From: Cornus controversa
Lineage: Eukaryota > Streptophyta > Magnoliopsida > Cornales > Cornaceae
NCBI GenBank assembly: GCA_026545225.1
Contig: CM048853.1
Span: 54,703,755 to 54,767,754 of the forward strand
Direction of reading: 5' to 3'
Length of the DNA stretch: 64,000 bases
A program made the position numbers and the translations under genes. Positions 11,002-22,478 of the stretch are shown piece by piece (the first letter of the stretch is position 1; each line of letters opens with the position of its first letter). The notes under the pieces are model-generated. The model was not told where the DNA came from, did not search any database, and was given only the letters and a program-made list of their open reading frames with translations.

Positions 11002-11896
11002 TCATCACTAATAATAGTAATTCGATCAATCAAATTGTCAAATAACTATAAAAAAATGTCTGTTTTCATTTTATAGTTTTCTGAAAACAATTTTACGATG
11101 GGTTCTTTGGAAACCATTCTATTTTCAAATTTCTACTTCCATTTTCAAAAAAGTGAAAGCTGCAGTAGATAACCTATTTGGTAACTCGCTTTCATTTTCA
11201 AAAATTCCAAATTTTTATGGAATCCGGCTACCAATTTCCTTCTTATTTTGAAAATGTCAAAACCTTCCAAAATAAAATTCCAAGCAAAGTGGGCACTGTA
11301 GCAACTATTTATTATTACGGAGCAATATGTTATAAACGACACTCCATATACTTCAGATTTCTATCACCAAAGACTTTGCATCTCAACGAAGCATCGCACA
11401 CTCTGGTTTCTTCTCATTCCTCTCTCTTCACATACTTCATCGCCAACGTCTATAGGTAATGTTTGTTTCCGCATCTCTCATCTCACTCTTCTCTCTTTAT
11501 GAATCAAGTTTTTTTTTTTTTAAATCTCAAATCTGAGCAAAAATCCAATTATAAAATCCTAAAAATTCATATACATATCTGCAACTGTGTGATCCTGTCT
11601 TTGTTAATACTGATATCTCTGTTTATGTTATTTATTTTTTATTGGTGAGATGTCCTATTATTAGATCAAACATATTGGATCGTTTTTATGTATGGTTGAT
11701 AAATGAGTTTAGACCATCTAGTTTTTTAAATGTTTAAGACAATGAGTGGTAGGAAGTATATCACAAAGAGGATCACAAGAAATCTCTAACTATATTGTGT
11801 TTAAAACGCTGAGAGATTGATATTTGATTACACAAAAACTCACTCCCTACATCTTTCTCTGAATGCTGCCTTAAAAAGAGAAGTGACCGCACACCT

Positions 11897-14800
11897 TGTC
11901 ACGCCCCGATTCCCAAGGCCCGGAAACCGAGGTGTGAACCCCGTGAGATCACCCTCACGCTATTACCATCACCCGATCATGCAACCTCAATTTCTTATTA
12001 TTTTCACGAAAATCGGGCATGACCCATTCTAAATAATCAGCTCCTGGCCTGATATACCTGTTTTACAATTTATATGGACACTTCTGGGCACGTGTCCCCC
12101 CCAGCATTTATATCTAAACAATAAAAATGGACACTTCTGGGCCCGTGTCCCACCAATATTTCTACACATGCATAATACAATCATAAATACATGTCTCAGT
12201 CCTTGAATGTCCTTATTTAATACATACATCACATGAATAAATACAATTGAAGGAACTGAATCAAAACTAATCGCTTTATACATTTAATCCAAATGTAAAG
12301 CATCTATCTATCCACTATCCTAGACATACACTAGATTCTAAGGAATCTAGATACTACCTCTGCAACCGGTGCTATCAGTTTTCCCAACTGACTCCAAAAC
12401 CGGCAATACCTGCAAAACCTGGGAGGGGGTGAGCTCAAAGGCCCAACAAGGTAGGTAGAACCATACTATCACCGCTGCAGCAGGTCGATCCTCACATATT
12501 CTCAAAAAAATATACATGCACTTAAATATATCACAATATTTAAGACCATGCCCCACCTAGCATGCATAAACCAATGATGTATATGGCTACTCTAGCACAT
12601 ATTAACATACAAAATCCACACTACATGATTTTAGAAATCATTTTCAACATGCTTGAAAGCAGTAAACATCAGGCATCAATATGTACATAGAACATATATG
12701 TCAACACATTTACATAACCGATGTAAATCAACTACCACATCTCCTACTCGTCAAGTAGCACATCTCAAATGCAATAAAGATGCATTTAAACCATATAACA
12801 TGCTCAAAAGCAATAGATAACCAACATATATCATGTTTTGTCACAAGTAACGCATATATAAGAATGCGTTAACCACGAAGCATGCTTCACAATGGATAAT
12901 GTAAGCAATCTCACATACTTGTCTCTCTCTCGGACTCAACCCGATATCCTAACATGATTCTTAACCAATCATGTGACAGAGATGCCTCCCACACAATTCC
13001 AACACCCCCACCGAGTCATCACATACTCCAAGGTGATTAGTTGGTTTTCCTCGCCGAGTAAATCACATACTCCAAGGCGGTTAGATAGTTTTCCTCGCCG
13101 AGTAAATCACATACTCCAAGGCGGTTAGATAGTTTTCCTCGCCGAGTAAATCACATATTCCAAGGCGGTTAGATAGTTTTCCTCACCGAGTAAATCACAT
13201 ACTCCAAGGCGATTAGACCACCGTCATCGAGTATTTACCTACTCCAAGATGACGTTACCACTACAATGCTCTCATCTGGACCGAGTATTGACCTACTCTA
13301 GGTTATTCAACCACACTTCCCCGTTTCCTCACAACGGCACCATGTATGCATTTCGAACATATAATAACTAAACATTTCAATGTTCACGCCTCACAATGCC
13401 TAAGCTAGTTAAAAGAACGTAGCATGCATTTCATCTCCACATAAACCCACATATAACCACATATATGCCATTTCCCTCCTATACATGCAATATGAATGCA
13501 TATATACACAGCATAATACTTTCATGTTTCAACTCATGCTTATGAATACTAAAAAGAAGTATTTAGCATGCTTTTCATCACATTCCAACACATATAGCAC
13601 ATATATGTTCAACGACTTGCATAACACCTCACATATGCAAACAATTCCAACTTAGCATATTTTTATCATGCTATAACCAACGCATACATTTTCTATAAAC
13701 AAATAGCATGCATTTCATTCACGTAACCCTACATGTAAACACGTACATGTCAAATCATGCATATAAATCACATATGCACTTACACTAGCATAAATATAGT
13801 CATGCTCTCATTCAATGCATGTATTCATTACAAGTAGCTAACATGCATTCCAATCACAATATATATATACACATATATATATATTACATCACCCACATAT
13901 GTATCAAAAATATATAAAACACTTAGCACATTTCATGCTTTTCAAATGCTCGCCAAAAGTTATATTCAACTTAGCATGCATTTCTACCAGTGCAACCATA
14001 TATAGATATAATCACATACATATATATACATCCTGAACACCATGCATAAGAACCACATATGCATACAAGACAACACAGAGCTAAACAGGTATTATTTAGC
14101 ATGCTTTCCATAGACTTTAATCTATACATACATGCATATCACAATGCAATTAGGAGATTAATCTAACATGTTATCGCTTCCCAAACCCGTACATACATAT
14201 ATATATACACACACGCATATATATATCCTCTCACATCCCATGTATGTACCACATTCCCTATACATATATATATATAAGCGCCTACATATATATGTATATA
14301 CACATACCACATATGATTAAATTAAGACATATGTAAATTACTCAACGTACGTAAAAGATATGTACGAGATAGAGGCAAGAATCAACTTGCCTTAGGTCCA
14401 GCTTTCGCCAAGTCCGCGCTTGCAAAGCGGTCCCTACCAAGTTCGGTCCAGTCCCACATCAAGGTCCACACAAACGATCCGCTGAACCATTTCCTTGCCC
14501 TTTCTGATTTCCGATCCAACCCAAAACACGAGCCATAACATCCTGTTATGCAAGTCCCTCAAGCCAACACCAGGGCCGGCATCATCAAACCATCCAATCG
14601 AAGCTCCAAGCTTCGGCACTATTGTCGATCCCAAAGCCGAACCCATCAAATCAGAACCCTGGCTGTTACTCCAAGCAACTCCCATGACATGCCCATCTGA
14701 GACCAACTGAGACCTCCTGATATTCAACCCCCGTAGTTACCTCTTCACGGCCCAACCACGAAACCATTCATTCGGCAGCTAGCCTCTAACCGGCCACTAA

Positions 14801-15801
14801 CCGAAATCAATCACAAACCTATACATTTGTAGATCTCCAACATTGCAGCCCAAAATTATGGCTGCTCAAACCAACTCAACCCAGCCACCATGAAAACCCA
14901 TCAGGATCGGACCCAAAATCGAGCCAAACCCACATCAGATCCATCCCACACACGGCCAACCCGTGACCAGCCACGCGAACCATGACAGCCACTACCGCTG
15001 CCATCTCTCTATCCTTCTTCGGCAAATCACCCTCAGCAACTCAACAACCCACTGGAACAACCGAGGAGAAACCCACCTGGAACAACCCAAAAACTGAACC
15101 AAACGTGGCCCCGTAAATCGACCCAAACACGACCCAGTCGTGCTCAACCAGAACCGCCGAGCAACACCGCCGCGAGTCGCCGTCGCCGTCAGCCGCTGCC
15201 GGCGCACCGCCTTCGCCGTCGCCCAGGCGGAGCCCCGCCGCGAGCACCCCGAGCCACATCCTCCTTCTCCCGATTCTCTCTCGGTTCTCTCTTTCTCTCT
15301 CCCCGATTCTCTTTCTTCTCTTCTTTTTCTTTTCTTTTCTCCTTGGTCAGCCGACCACCCACTCCTTATCTTCTTTTCTTATCCTCCTCCATACAAATAT
15401 ATATCTATATATTATTTATATATATACATAACATATGCACATATACTTGTAATCTTGCATGTGCACCCACACTCCTTCATATTTGCATATAAGCCCATAC
15501 ATATACACACTTTTATGTTTATATATAATAAAGCATGTACTCAATAAATATATTTATAATTTAATATAAATATATCCCACATATATATATATATATCCAT
15601 ATATATATATATACACGCCTCCTCCGGCATTACTATAATTCTACGTACAAAATCTTCTCCATCTCTTTATATATATATATATATATAATTCCATATGTAT
15701 ATATATATATATAACGTCTTTCTGAATTTTAATTTATTCGAAAAAAAATCGGTCCGGTCCAAAATCACCCAGAACCGGTCAAAATTATTCCGGTCCTTAC
15801 A
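11897..15801. mobile_element. 3.9-kb TG...CA element with CACCT target duplication (probable giant solo LTR)
   Basis: The element runs from TGTCACGCCCCGATTCCC to ...CGGTCCTTACA and is flanked by CACCT at 11892-11896 and CACCT at 15802-15806. The TG...CA ends and 5-bp duplication point to an LTR retrotransposon product. No gag or pol was found. The contents are a 44-bp tandem array (13011-13300), 1 kb of ACATGCATAT-rich DNA, a GC-richer block (about 14380-15300) and (TA)n tracts. One long LTR standing alone, as in some Tat/Ogre-type elements, or a non-autonomous large derivative would both fit. A short relative starts at 58183. The ORFs inside (up to 135 codons) look like chance. Confidence 0.75.
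13011..13300. repeat. Tandem array, 44-bp unit, about 6 copies
   Basis: CGAGTAAATCACATACTCCA recurs at 13055, 13099, 13143 and 13187 (44-bp period), with diverged copies before and after. It lies inside the 3.9-kb TG...CA element. Confidence 0.9.
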
Positions 15802-15806
15802 CACCT

Positions 15807-17793
15807 GGTTCATCTCATACAGTTCATACTGGATATACTAACATTGCTGAGTTATAAACATAGAGAAACCCATATCTTTGAAGGAGACTAGCCACTCTCC
15901 TTTACTGATGACAAATAGAACCTGTTGAAAATGCACAGGAATTTATTGAAAACTAATGAAATATTTTGGTTCAGAATATAGGTCTGTATACAGAAATATA
16001 AAATAAGCATAATCATTTTATTTAATTGCTTTTGACCCAAGAGTTTTACTAGAGAATTCGATCACAACTTGACAGCTTGTAACAAAGATCAAAAAATAAA
16101 TATAGAATTAAAAAAAATACCCAAAGTCTCAAGTAGCAACTACATCAAATAATAATATACAAATAAAATTATTGAGCAAGTCTCAAATAGTGGGAAAATG
16201 CATTACGTTTCGACAACGTATAATGTTACATATACAATACATGGAAGACTAGAAAATAAAAATAAGAGACATGAGAAACTATAATCTACCATCACTTTAG
16301 CAACATCAAAGCTCTAAAAAAAGACACCAATTGACTTAAAACTAGTGTTGTCCATTGAAACTGTCACTGTCCTGCTAGCAAACATCTATAACAACATACA
16401 GCATGGATACTGAATAGAATATAGAACCATAATTTACTAGTATCTATAACCATAAATCATCATAAAAGATTGGTGCTAATCTAATAAGTTATGATACCAG
16501 TGATGGAACAGGCTCAAGAATCATGAGCTTTGAGATTCAGGGATATATTTCACCATTGTTGATTTTACCATAATATAATAAAAAGGTTATTAATGGATAA
16601 TGTTTTATTAACCATTCCTTAAAGCTTTATCAACAAAATAGGCATCAAGCTAAAAAAAAAACTACTTCATGTGGATAGAAATGTTTAACCTTCAATGTTA
16701 ACCACTGCCATTAACACTCTATATGTACATGGTAAAAATTGAATTGAACTAAAAAATTGACTAATTAGACAAATCTATTACACAGTCCTAGTTGCTAACT
16801 TACTAAAAATGATGGTTCTAAATCAGATGGTTCTAAACATTTTAATTATAATACTTTCTGTCGTTAACCAATTTGGAGAAGTCCTCAATCAGATGGTCTC
16901 AAATTATATAACTTACCCAACAATATATGAAGCCAAACCGATAGTGGGTGTTGCATCATCACATATTACATGGATGATTGTATTGCTTGAAATTTCCCTT
17001 TTTGGGGCTTAAAGTGCTCTCTCTCTCTGTCTATCTCTCGTACACTTATAAAAAACCATGAAATGAGACACTGTGTTTCATCTCAAATGTGAACTCTATC
17101 TCCATTGTCTGTATTGCATAATTATTTAACATTAACATGAAATATTATGGCTTGTCAAATGAGAAATTAAGCAGAGTTTATTGACACTTGGAAGTTAGTA
17201 TTTATGTCTTATAATGTGCTAATAGACTTCACCATCAAGGTTTCTGAATTTTAGGGAATTTTGGTAATTGAGAAGGGGGAAGAATTTATCTCCACAAATT
17301 GCAAAAATTAAGGTTTCCTCATTTTCCATTTGCTTTTTGAGATGGTTTATGGCATAAGTCGAAGAACAGATGGGTGTGTGTTAAGACACAACCAAAGTTA
17401 ATCTACTAACTAAAATATACAAATAAGATCTTACACCCAAATAAGAATTAACACTAAAGTTATATGAAACTAAAACATTTCAAGTTGTTAGTGCATAATG
17501 AATGAAGACAATAAAGAACCACCCAGAATCAGCTTGAAGCTGCCAGCTAGCTTGCTTGTAACTAGAGGCTTGGGTTCTAGATGTAGATAGATAAACATTC
17601 TGGTTTAATTTTTATTAAATCGTTGTTTACTCAATAAAATGTGTTCTATCTGCACCTTTGTACTGCAACATCATATGGAAATTCTTGTGGTGTTCTCCAA
17701 TCCCACCCCACATTTTGGTGCTACATGTTTGTTTATTGATGGTGGTGTAATTTTGACAGAATCCTAACTCGTGAATGTTATTTTATTTAATAG
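15807..17793 (+). other. 5' non-coding part of PIF copy 1
   Basis: No gene was seen in 2 kb. The last 60 bases before 17794 match the sequence upstream of the Myb-like ORF of copy 2 (GGTGGTGTAATTTTGAC, then ATCC.ACTCGTGAATGTT), so the region belongs to the transposon. Confidence 0.6.
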
Positions 17794-18795
17794 ATGGATA
17801 CAGAGTTTGATCCATTGTCTCAAATGACCACCGATTTGATTAGTGGAGATAATGAAGTGATTGAGGTTGGTAAATATGATAAAAACATATGGAATGCCTC
17901 AAAATAAGAGAAGTTTATCCAACTGATGGAGGAAGAAATAAAAAAAGGAATAGACTTACGACTACATTTTTCAATTCTGGTTGGAATAACCTCATCATGG
18001 GAATGAAAAGTTTCACTGACTATAGTTATGATAAACGTCAACTAAAAAATAAGTATAGTCAACTGAGGATTGCATAAAAAGAATTCAAAAGATTGTTGCA
18101 AGAGACTAGAGTTGGATATAACTCAACCATTGGGATAGTGATAATGGATGATGATAGGTGGGACAAATTGGAGAAGGTGTGTATAGTACCATATTTATTT
18201 ACTTTTTTTAGTTTGCTTATGTTTAGTTTATTTTGACCCTAATTAGTACATATTGTAGGTCATGCCAAGAGTGAAATGGTTCAAGAAAAAAGGTTGTAAG
18301 CACTATGATAAGTTGTGTGAAATTTTTGATGGAGCAAATGCAACTAGCTCTAAGGCACATCCCTTCACCTTAAGCCCCTGAGATAGTGATAAAAATCCTT
18401 CACCTAAAAAGGAAGTTAAGAGGGAACGTAGTGAAGAACTGAGGATGCCTCGTCGTAGGGTAAAGGAAGATAGTTATGCATTGACCATGAAAATAGTTAT
18501 GGATAAATTTGAAGTGAATTCAGAAAGAACTCATGAGGAACTTTTCAATATAGGCACTTCCTCCACTACTTAAAACAGCGTGCATGGAAAAACTGATGTA
18601 TGCTCTTCTAGGTCTCCAAAAGTGAATAAGATGTATTTGGTTTAGGAGTGTATTGATACTTTAGAGACTATTGAGGGCATTGACGATGCCCATATGGCAA
18701 AAGCTCTTAATAAGGTGTTTGAGAATATATCGTGGAGGGAGTTATTTCTCACACTTTCAGAACCAATGAGGAAGGCGTTGGTATTGAACATGTGA
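17794..18795 (+). pseudogene. Myb/SANT-like DNA-binding ORF of PIF copy 1, broken
   Basis: It starts MDTEFDPLSQMTTDLISG and matches the ORF of copy 2 (38979-37977, minus) along its length. The trihelix-like core is visible (W at WNASK, then LMEEEIK, GWNNLIMGMKSFT and QLKNKYSQLR). PIF/Harbinger elements carry such a second protein, which binds DNA and helps the transposase reach the element ends. Breaks include TAA after WNASK (near 17905), TAA in RIA*KEF (near 18075), a TGA in the second exon (near 18379) and TAG/TAA near 18571-18645. An intron with GT near 18178 and AG near 18259 separates the two coding parts. It cannot make a full protein. Confidence 0.85.
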
Positions 18796-19110
18796 TGGCA
18801 TTGTTGTCTATTTGTAGTTGGTTGCTTGCAACTTACGGTTGTAGTTTTTGGTTTGTAAACTCTAATTTGGATTTTGATTTGAATTTGGTAGTAGTTATAT
18901 CTTTCTAATTTGGATTTAGTAATGTAATATGGAAACTTATATCTTTCTAATTTGGATTTAATAATGTAATATGAAAACTTATGTCTTTCTAATTTGAATT
19001 TGGTAATGTAATATGAAAACTTATGTCATTCTATTTGTTTTGTATTTGTGGTATCTATTTGTTTTGAATTAATGCTCATTATGTATTTAATTTTGGTCAT
19101 TTATTAATAG

Positions 19111-20288
19111 ATGGATATCCAGAGATATAAGACTTATGTGATATCTAAAGCGGAAGAGGCACAATTCCAGATTATATTTATATGCATGGTAGAGGAGTAT
19201 AAAAAATATTTGATATCTAATAAACCATGTATGAATAATGCTTTACAAGGCCATGATTTTATACCTGAAATAATTAATGCTCATGACTCTAAGATGCCAA
19301 GAAATGTTTAGAATGGAGAAACATGTATTCTTGAATTTATTTGATCAGTTGAAGAATGATGGAACGATAGACTCTAGGTATCTCTCAATTCAAGAACAAG
19401 TTGCAATGTTTCTTTGAGGTGAGACTTACATATTATCATTGTTTTAATATCTATACGAATTTGTATTACTAATGTGCTCATTTGTATACTATTTTTATTT
19501 AGAATTGCGTTGGAGCTATTGATGGAATGCACGTATCTTCATGGGTTCCCTTAGATCAACAAATTCCCTATTGTGGTAGGAAATCAAGCACTACCATGAA
19601 TGTCATGGCTGCATGTTCATTCGACATGTGGTTTACTTTTGTCATGGCAGGTTGGGAAGGGACTGCAAATGATGCTAGGGTATTTAGGGAGTGTGTAGAA
19701 AATGATGCTAATAAATTTCCACAATCACCTGAAGGTATATAGATTATTTATGGAATTTATATTTGATTTTGTTTATGTATGTGAAACGATAGAATGTTGA
19801 GTTAGTTACCTATTTATAGGGAAATATTATTTTGTGAATTCTGGATACACAAATTTGCTTGGTTATTTGACCCCATATCGGGGTGAAAGATACCACATGC
19901 AAGAGTACAGGCTCAGTCGAAGGCGACCCCATGGTCGGGAGAAATTATTTAATCTTAGGCATTCCTCTTTAAAAAATGTGATTGAACGTTGTTTTGGAGT
20001 ATTGAATATGAGATATCTAATACTTAAACTGATGGCTCATTTTGATTTAGATATTCAAAAATATATTGTCATTGCTTGTTGTACTCTTTATAATTTAATT
20101 AGAATGCATGCACAACGAGATAAAATATTTATGAAATATGGGAGAGATGGTTTTGTTGATGACGATAAAAAGAAGTTAGTACTCGCCGAATAAGGCAAAG
20201 ACTTTATCTTTCTCAAAATTAACTTCGTGAAGCAAATGATTTATGTGATTCTATTGCCAATGCAATATGGAATGATGCTGATGCGTGA
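19111..20288 (+). pseudogene. PIF/Harbinger transposase of copy 1, broken
   Basis: The DDE_Tnp_4 core is clear: CVGAIDGMHV with the first Asp (around 19508-19535), NVMAACSFDMWFTFVMAGWEGTANDARVF, GYTNLLGYLTPYRGERYHMQEYR, and NVIERCFGVL with the Glu (near 19975-20003). Where the family has YYLVD.GY, this copy reads YYFVNSGY, so the second catalytic Asp is Asn. An intron (GTATAT near 19736 to TATAG near 19819) lies between the two core blocks. The N-terminal part has a frameshift after SKMPRNV, and about 180 bp present in copy 2 is missing near 19415. A frameshift near the C-terminus follows FVDDD. Confidence 0.92.
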
Positions 20289-20482
20289 AGATCATTTGTT
20301 GTAATTTTATGTATGATTTTTATTAAGGACGTGTGGTTTTTACTAAGGACATGTATGTGTAATGAATTTATTTTCTAACTAGACATTGATATTATGTATG
20401 ATTGTATTTGATATGTTTGATTATATCTTATTTGTAGTGTAATGTATTTTGTTTATTATCTTAGATTTGTATAAGGTGCAGG

Positions 20483-20778
20483 ATGTCTGGACCACAAAGA
20501 GGTGGACCTCCATGTGCATGTGGTAGAGGCTTAACGAAACTTTATATGACTGAAACTTCACAAAATTATGGTCGTTACTTTTATAGATGTCCGGCATGGA
20601 AGGTATTAACTATTTGTATTTTTTTTTCATTAACCATTTAATAATAATTATGTTATATTTGTAGAATTATATTGATTCCTTTTATTGGTTGGATAATCAA
20701 CAACATCAACAAAATGCTACTGAAGATTACGAGAATGAAAAGTTAGATTCAGTAATTGCGAACTTACTAGCAACATGA
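20483..20778 (+). pseudogene. GRF-type zinc-finger ORF of PIF copy 1, truncated by TGA
   Basis: Exon 1 (20483-20602) encodes MSGPQRGGPPCACGRG and ends YFYRCPAWK at GTATTAAC. After a 62-bp intron, exon 2 starts at 20665 (NYIDSFYWLDNQQHQ). TGA at 20776-20778 stops it before the membrane segment that copy 2 keeps. Position and orientation relative to the transposase are the same as in copy 2. Confidence 0.8.
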
Positions 20779-21325
20779 TGTAAAGAAAGACTTATTTTTT
20801 TTGGCTGTTGTGAGTGTGCTATTATAAGCATTTTTTTTTTGTTCTGATCATTGTAATATTTTTTGTACTTATAATAATGATTGCAAAATGTACTATGTAG
20901 TAGAATAATCAATGTAATATTTTAATTTGAATACTTACTATAACACATGTTTTGTATAAGATTAAACATATAATATTTAATATTATCATATACTATATGA
21001 TTTTATAAGGTAAAAATGTGAGGACAAATATGTACCTTTGTAATATTAAAACTAGGTTATAATATGTATTGTTCATTTATGTAGTTTAAAATGAGTTGGA
21101 ACTATATTACTCAAACACAATTTATAACCAAGATATTACTATTTTTTAAAAAAAAATTATTTTTGGTTACCAAACATATTTTCAGATTTCAGCTTTTAAA
21201 ATTTTGACAGTAAATGACATTACCAAACAGATTCTGCTTTTGACAGAAATGGTAGCACAGCTGATTTCTAAATTCTATTTTTTTAAATTAGAAAATGGAA
21301 TCCGATAGCTTTTCCTAACAGCTTC

Positions 21326-21955
21326 TGAGTTATTGAAAATTATTTTGTGAGTAACAGACCGTTCATGATTAAGTGTTTTGTCCATGTTTTTTTATGACAA
21401 GTGAATCCTTATTTTACTCCTATTTACAAAATAAAATAACCATTTGATTAATTTTCTCTTTACTATCTTTTTCTCCTTCCCTTTCTTTCTTTTTTATTTT
21501 TCCTGAATAGTCCTTCCCTTTATTTTCCATACTTAGTTATCCTAACATCAAAATTATTATATTCTTCCTTTTTTTTTTCCTAATTTTATAACTAAATATT
21601 ATCCTTTTGTTTTTTAATTATCCAAATGAAATTAAGAGCACCTAATTACTTGTACATATTTTATATAACAAGTGAATGAAAAATGCAAAATTTTACAAAT
21701 ATACGATTAATTATTTGACAATTTTTTTATATTTTAAAAATAATTATTTAAAAAAATAATAATAAATATAAAAAAAAAAATAGCAAAAGTTCGTAACCTA
21801 ACTCAATAACTAATAATTCAAATTAAAATTTTTATCTGAGTCTTCTTTAAATAATTAAGATTAGAAATTACAATTTTTTTCATGATGTAAAGAACACTGA
21901 GGAAAGAGAGAGAACGTAAAGGCCGTGGTTAGGTTTGAACCAGAGACCTCCCTCC
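21326..21955 (+). promoter_or_regulatory. Upstream region of CSN1
   Basis: 630 bp of AT-rich DNA lies between the end of PIF copy 1 and the CSN1 start codon. GAAAGAGAGAGAACG (about 21901-21915) looks like the start of a 5' leader. The transposon end therefore limits the proximal promoter to roughly half a kilobase. No TATA box could be assigned with confidence. Confidence 0.45.
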
Positions 21956-22423
21956 ATGGAAGGCGAAGACGAACCTTCGGGACAAATGATCGACGAGATC
22001 TACGCCAACGGCGGTGACGATTCCCAGCGTCACAGACCAATCATCAGCGGCGAACAACTCGACATCGAGGCCTACGCTGCCCTGTATAGCGGTCGCACCA
22101 AGATCGCTCGCCTCTTCTTCATCGCCGACCGGTGCGGCAACGCTTCGATGCAGTTGGAGGCCCTTCGAATGGCCTACGACGAGATCAAGAAGGGCGAGAA
22201 CACTCAGTTGTTTAGGGAGGTTGTTCAGAAGATCGACGGCCGTTTGGGCCCCAATTACGGGGCCGACCCGACTTGGACTGAGTCCGTCGACCGTCGGGCC
22301 GACCAGAGGAAGGACAAGCTTGAGAATGAACTCAATGCTTACAGGGTATTGTTTAATTTTTATCTCAATGTTGTTTTGTCAGTTATTTTATGGTTTCAAT
22401 TGCTCAGTATTCTGGTATTAGTT

Positions 22424-22478
<55 letters not shown>

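Larger units (their letters stand above)
11099..21325 (+). mobile_element. PIF/Harbinger DNA transposon, copy 1 (decayed, interrupted)
   Basis: It holds, in order on the + strand, a Myb/SANT-like ORF, a Harbinger transposase and a GRF zinc-finger ORF, all broken. The right end (near 21325) aligns with the left end of copy 2 in reverse (GGAATCCGATAGCTTTTCC against GGAATCCGACAGCTTTTCC). The left end near 11099 (GGTTCTTTGGAAA) is a weaker match to the other terminus of copy 2, so that boundary is tentative. No clean 3-bp target duplication is visible. A 3.9-kb element at 11897-15801 is inserted in the 5' non-coding part. Confidence 0.75.

Noticed and set aside
15140-15547. 135-codon + strand ORF and overlapping minus-strand ORFs near 15000
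   Set aside because: They lie in the GC-richer part of the 3.9-kb TG...CA element, show no family motif and end in a microsatellite-like stretch.
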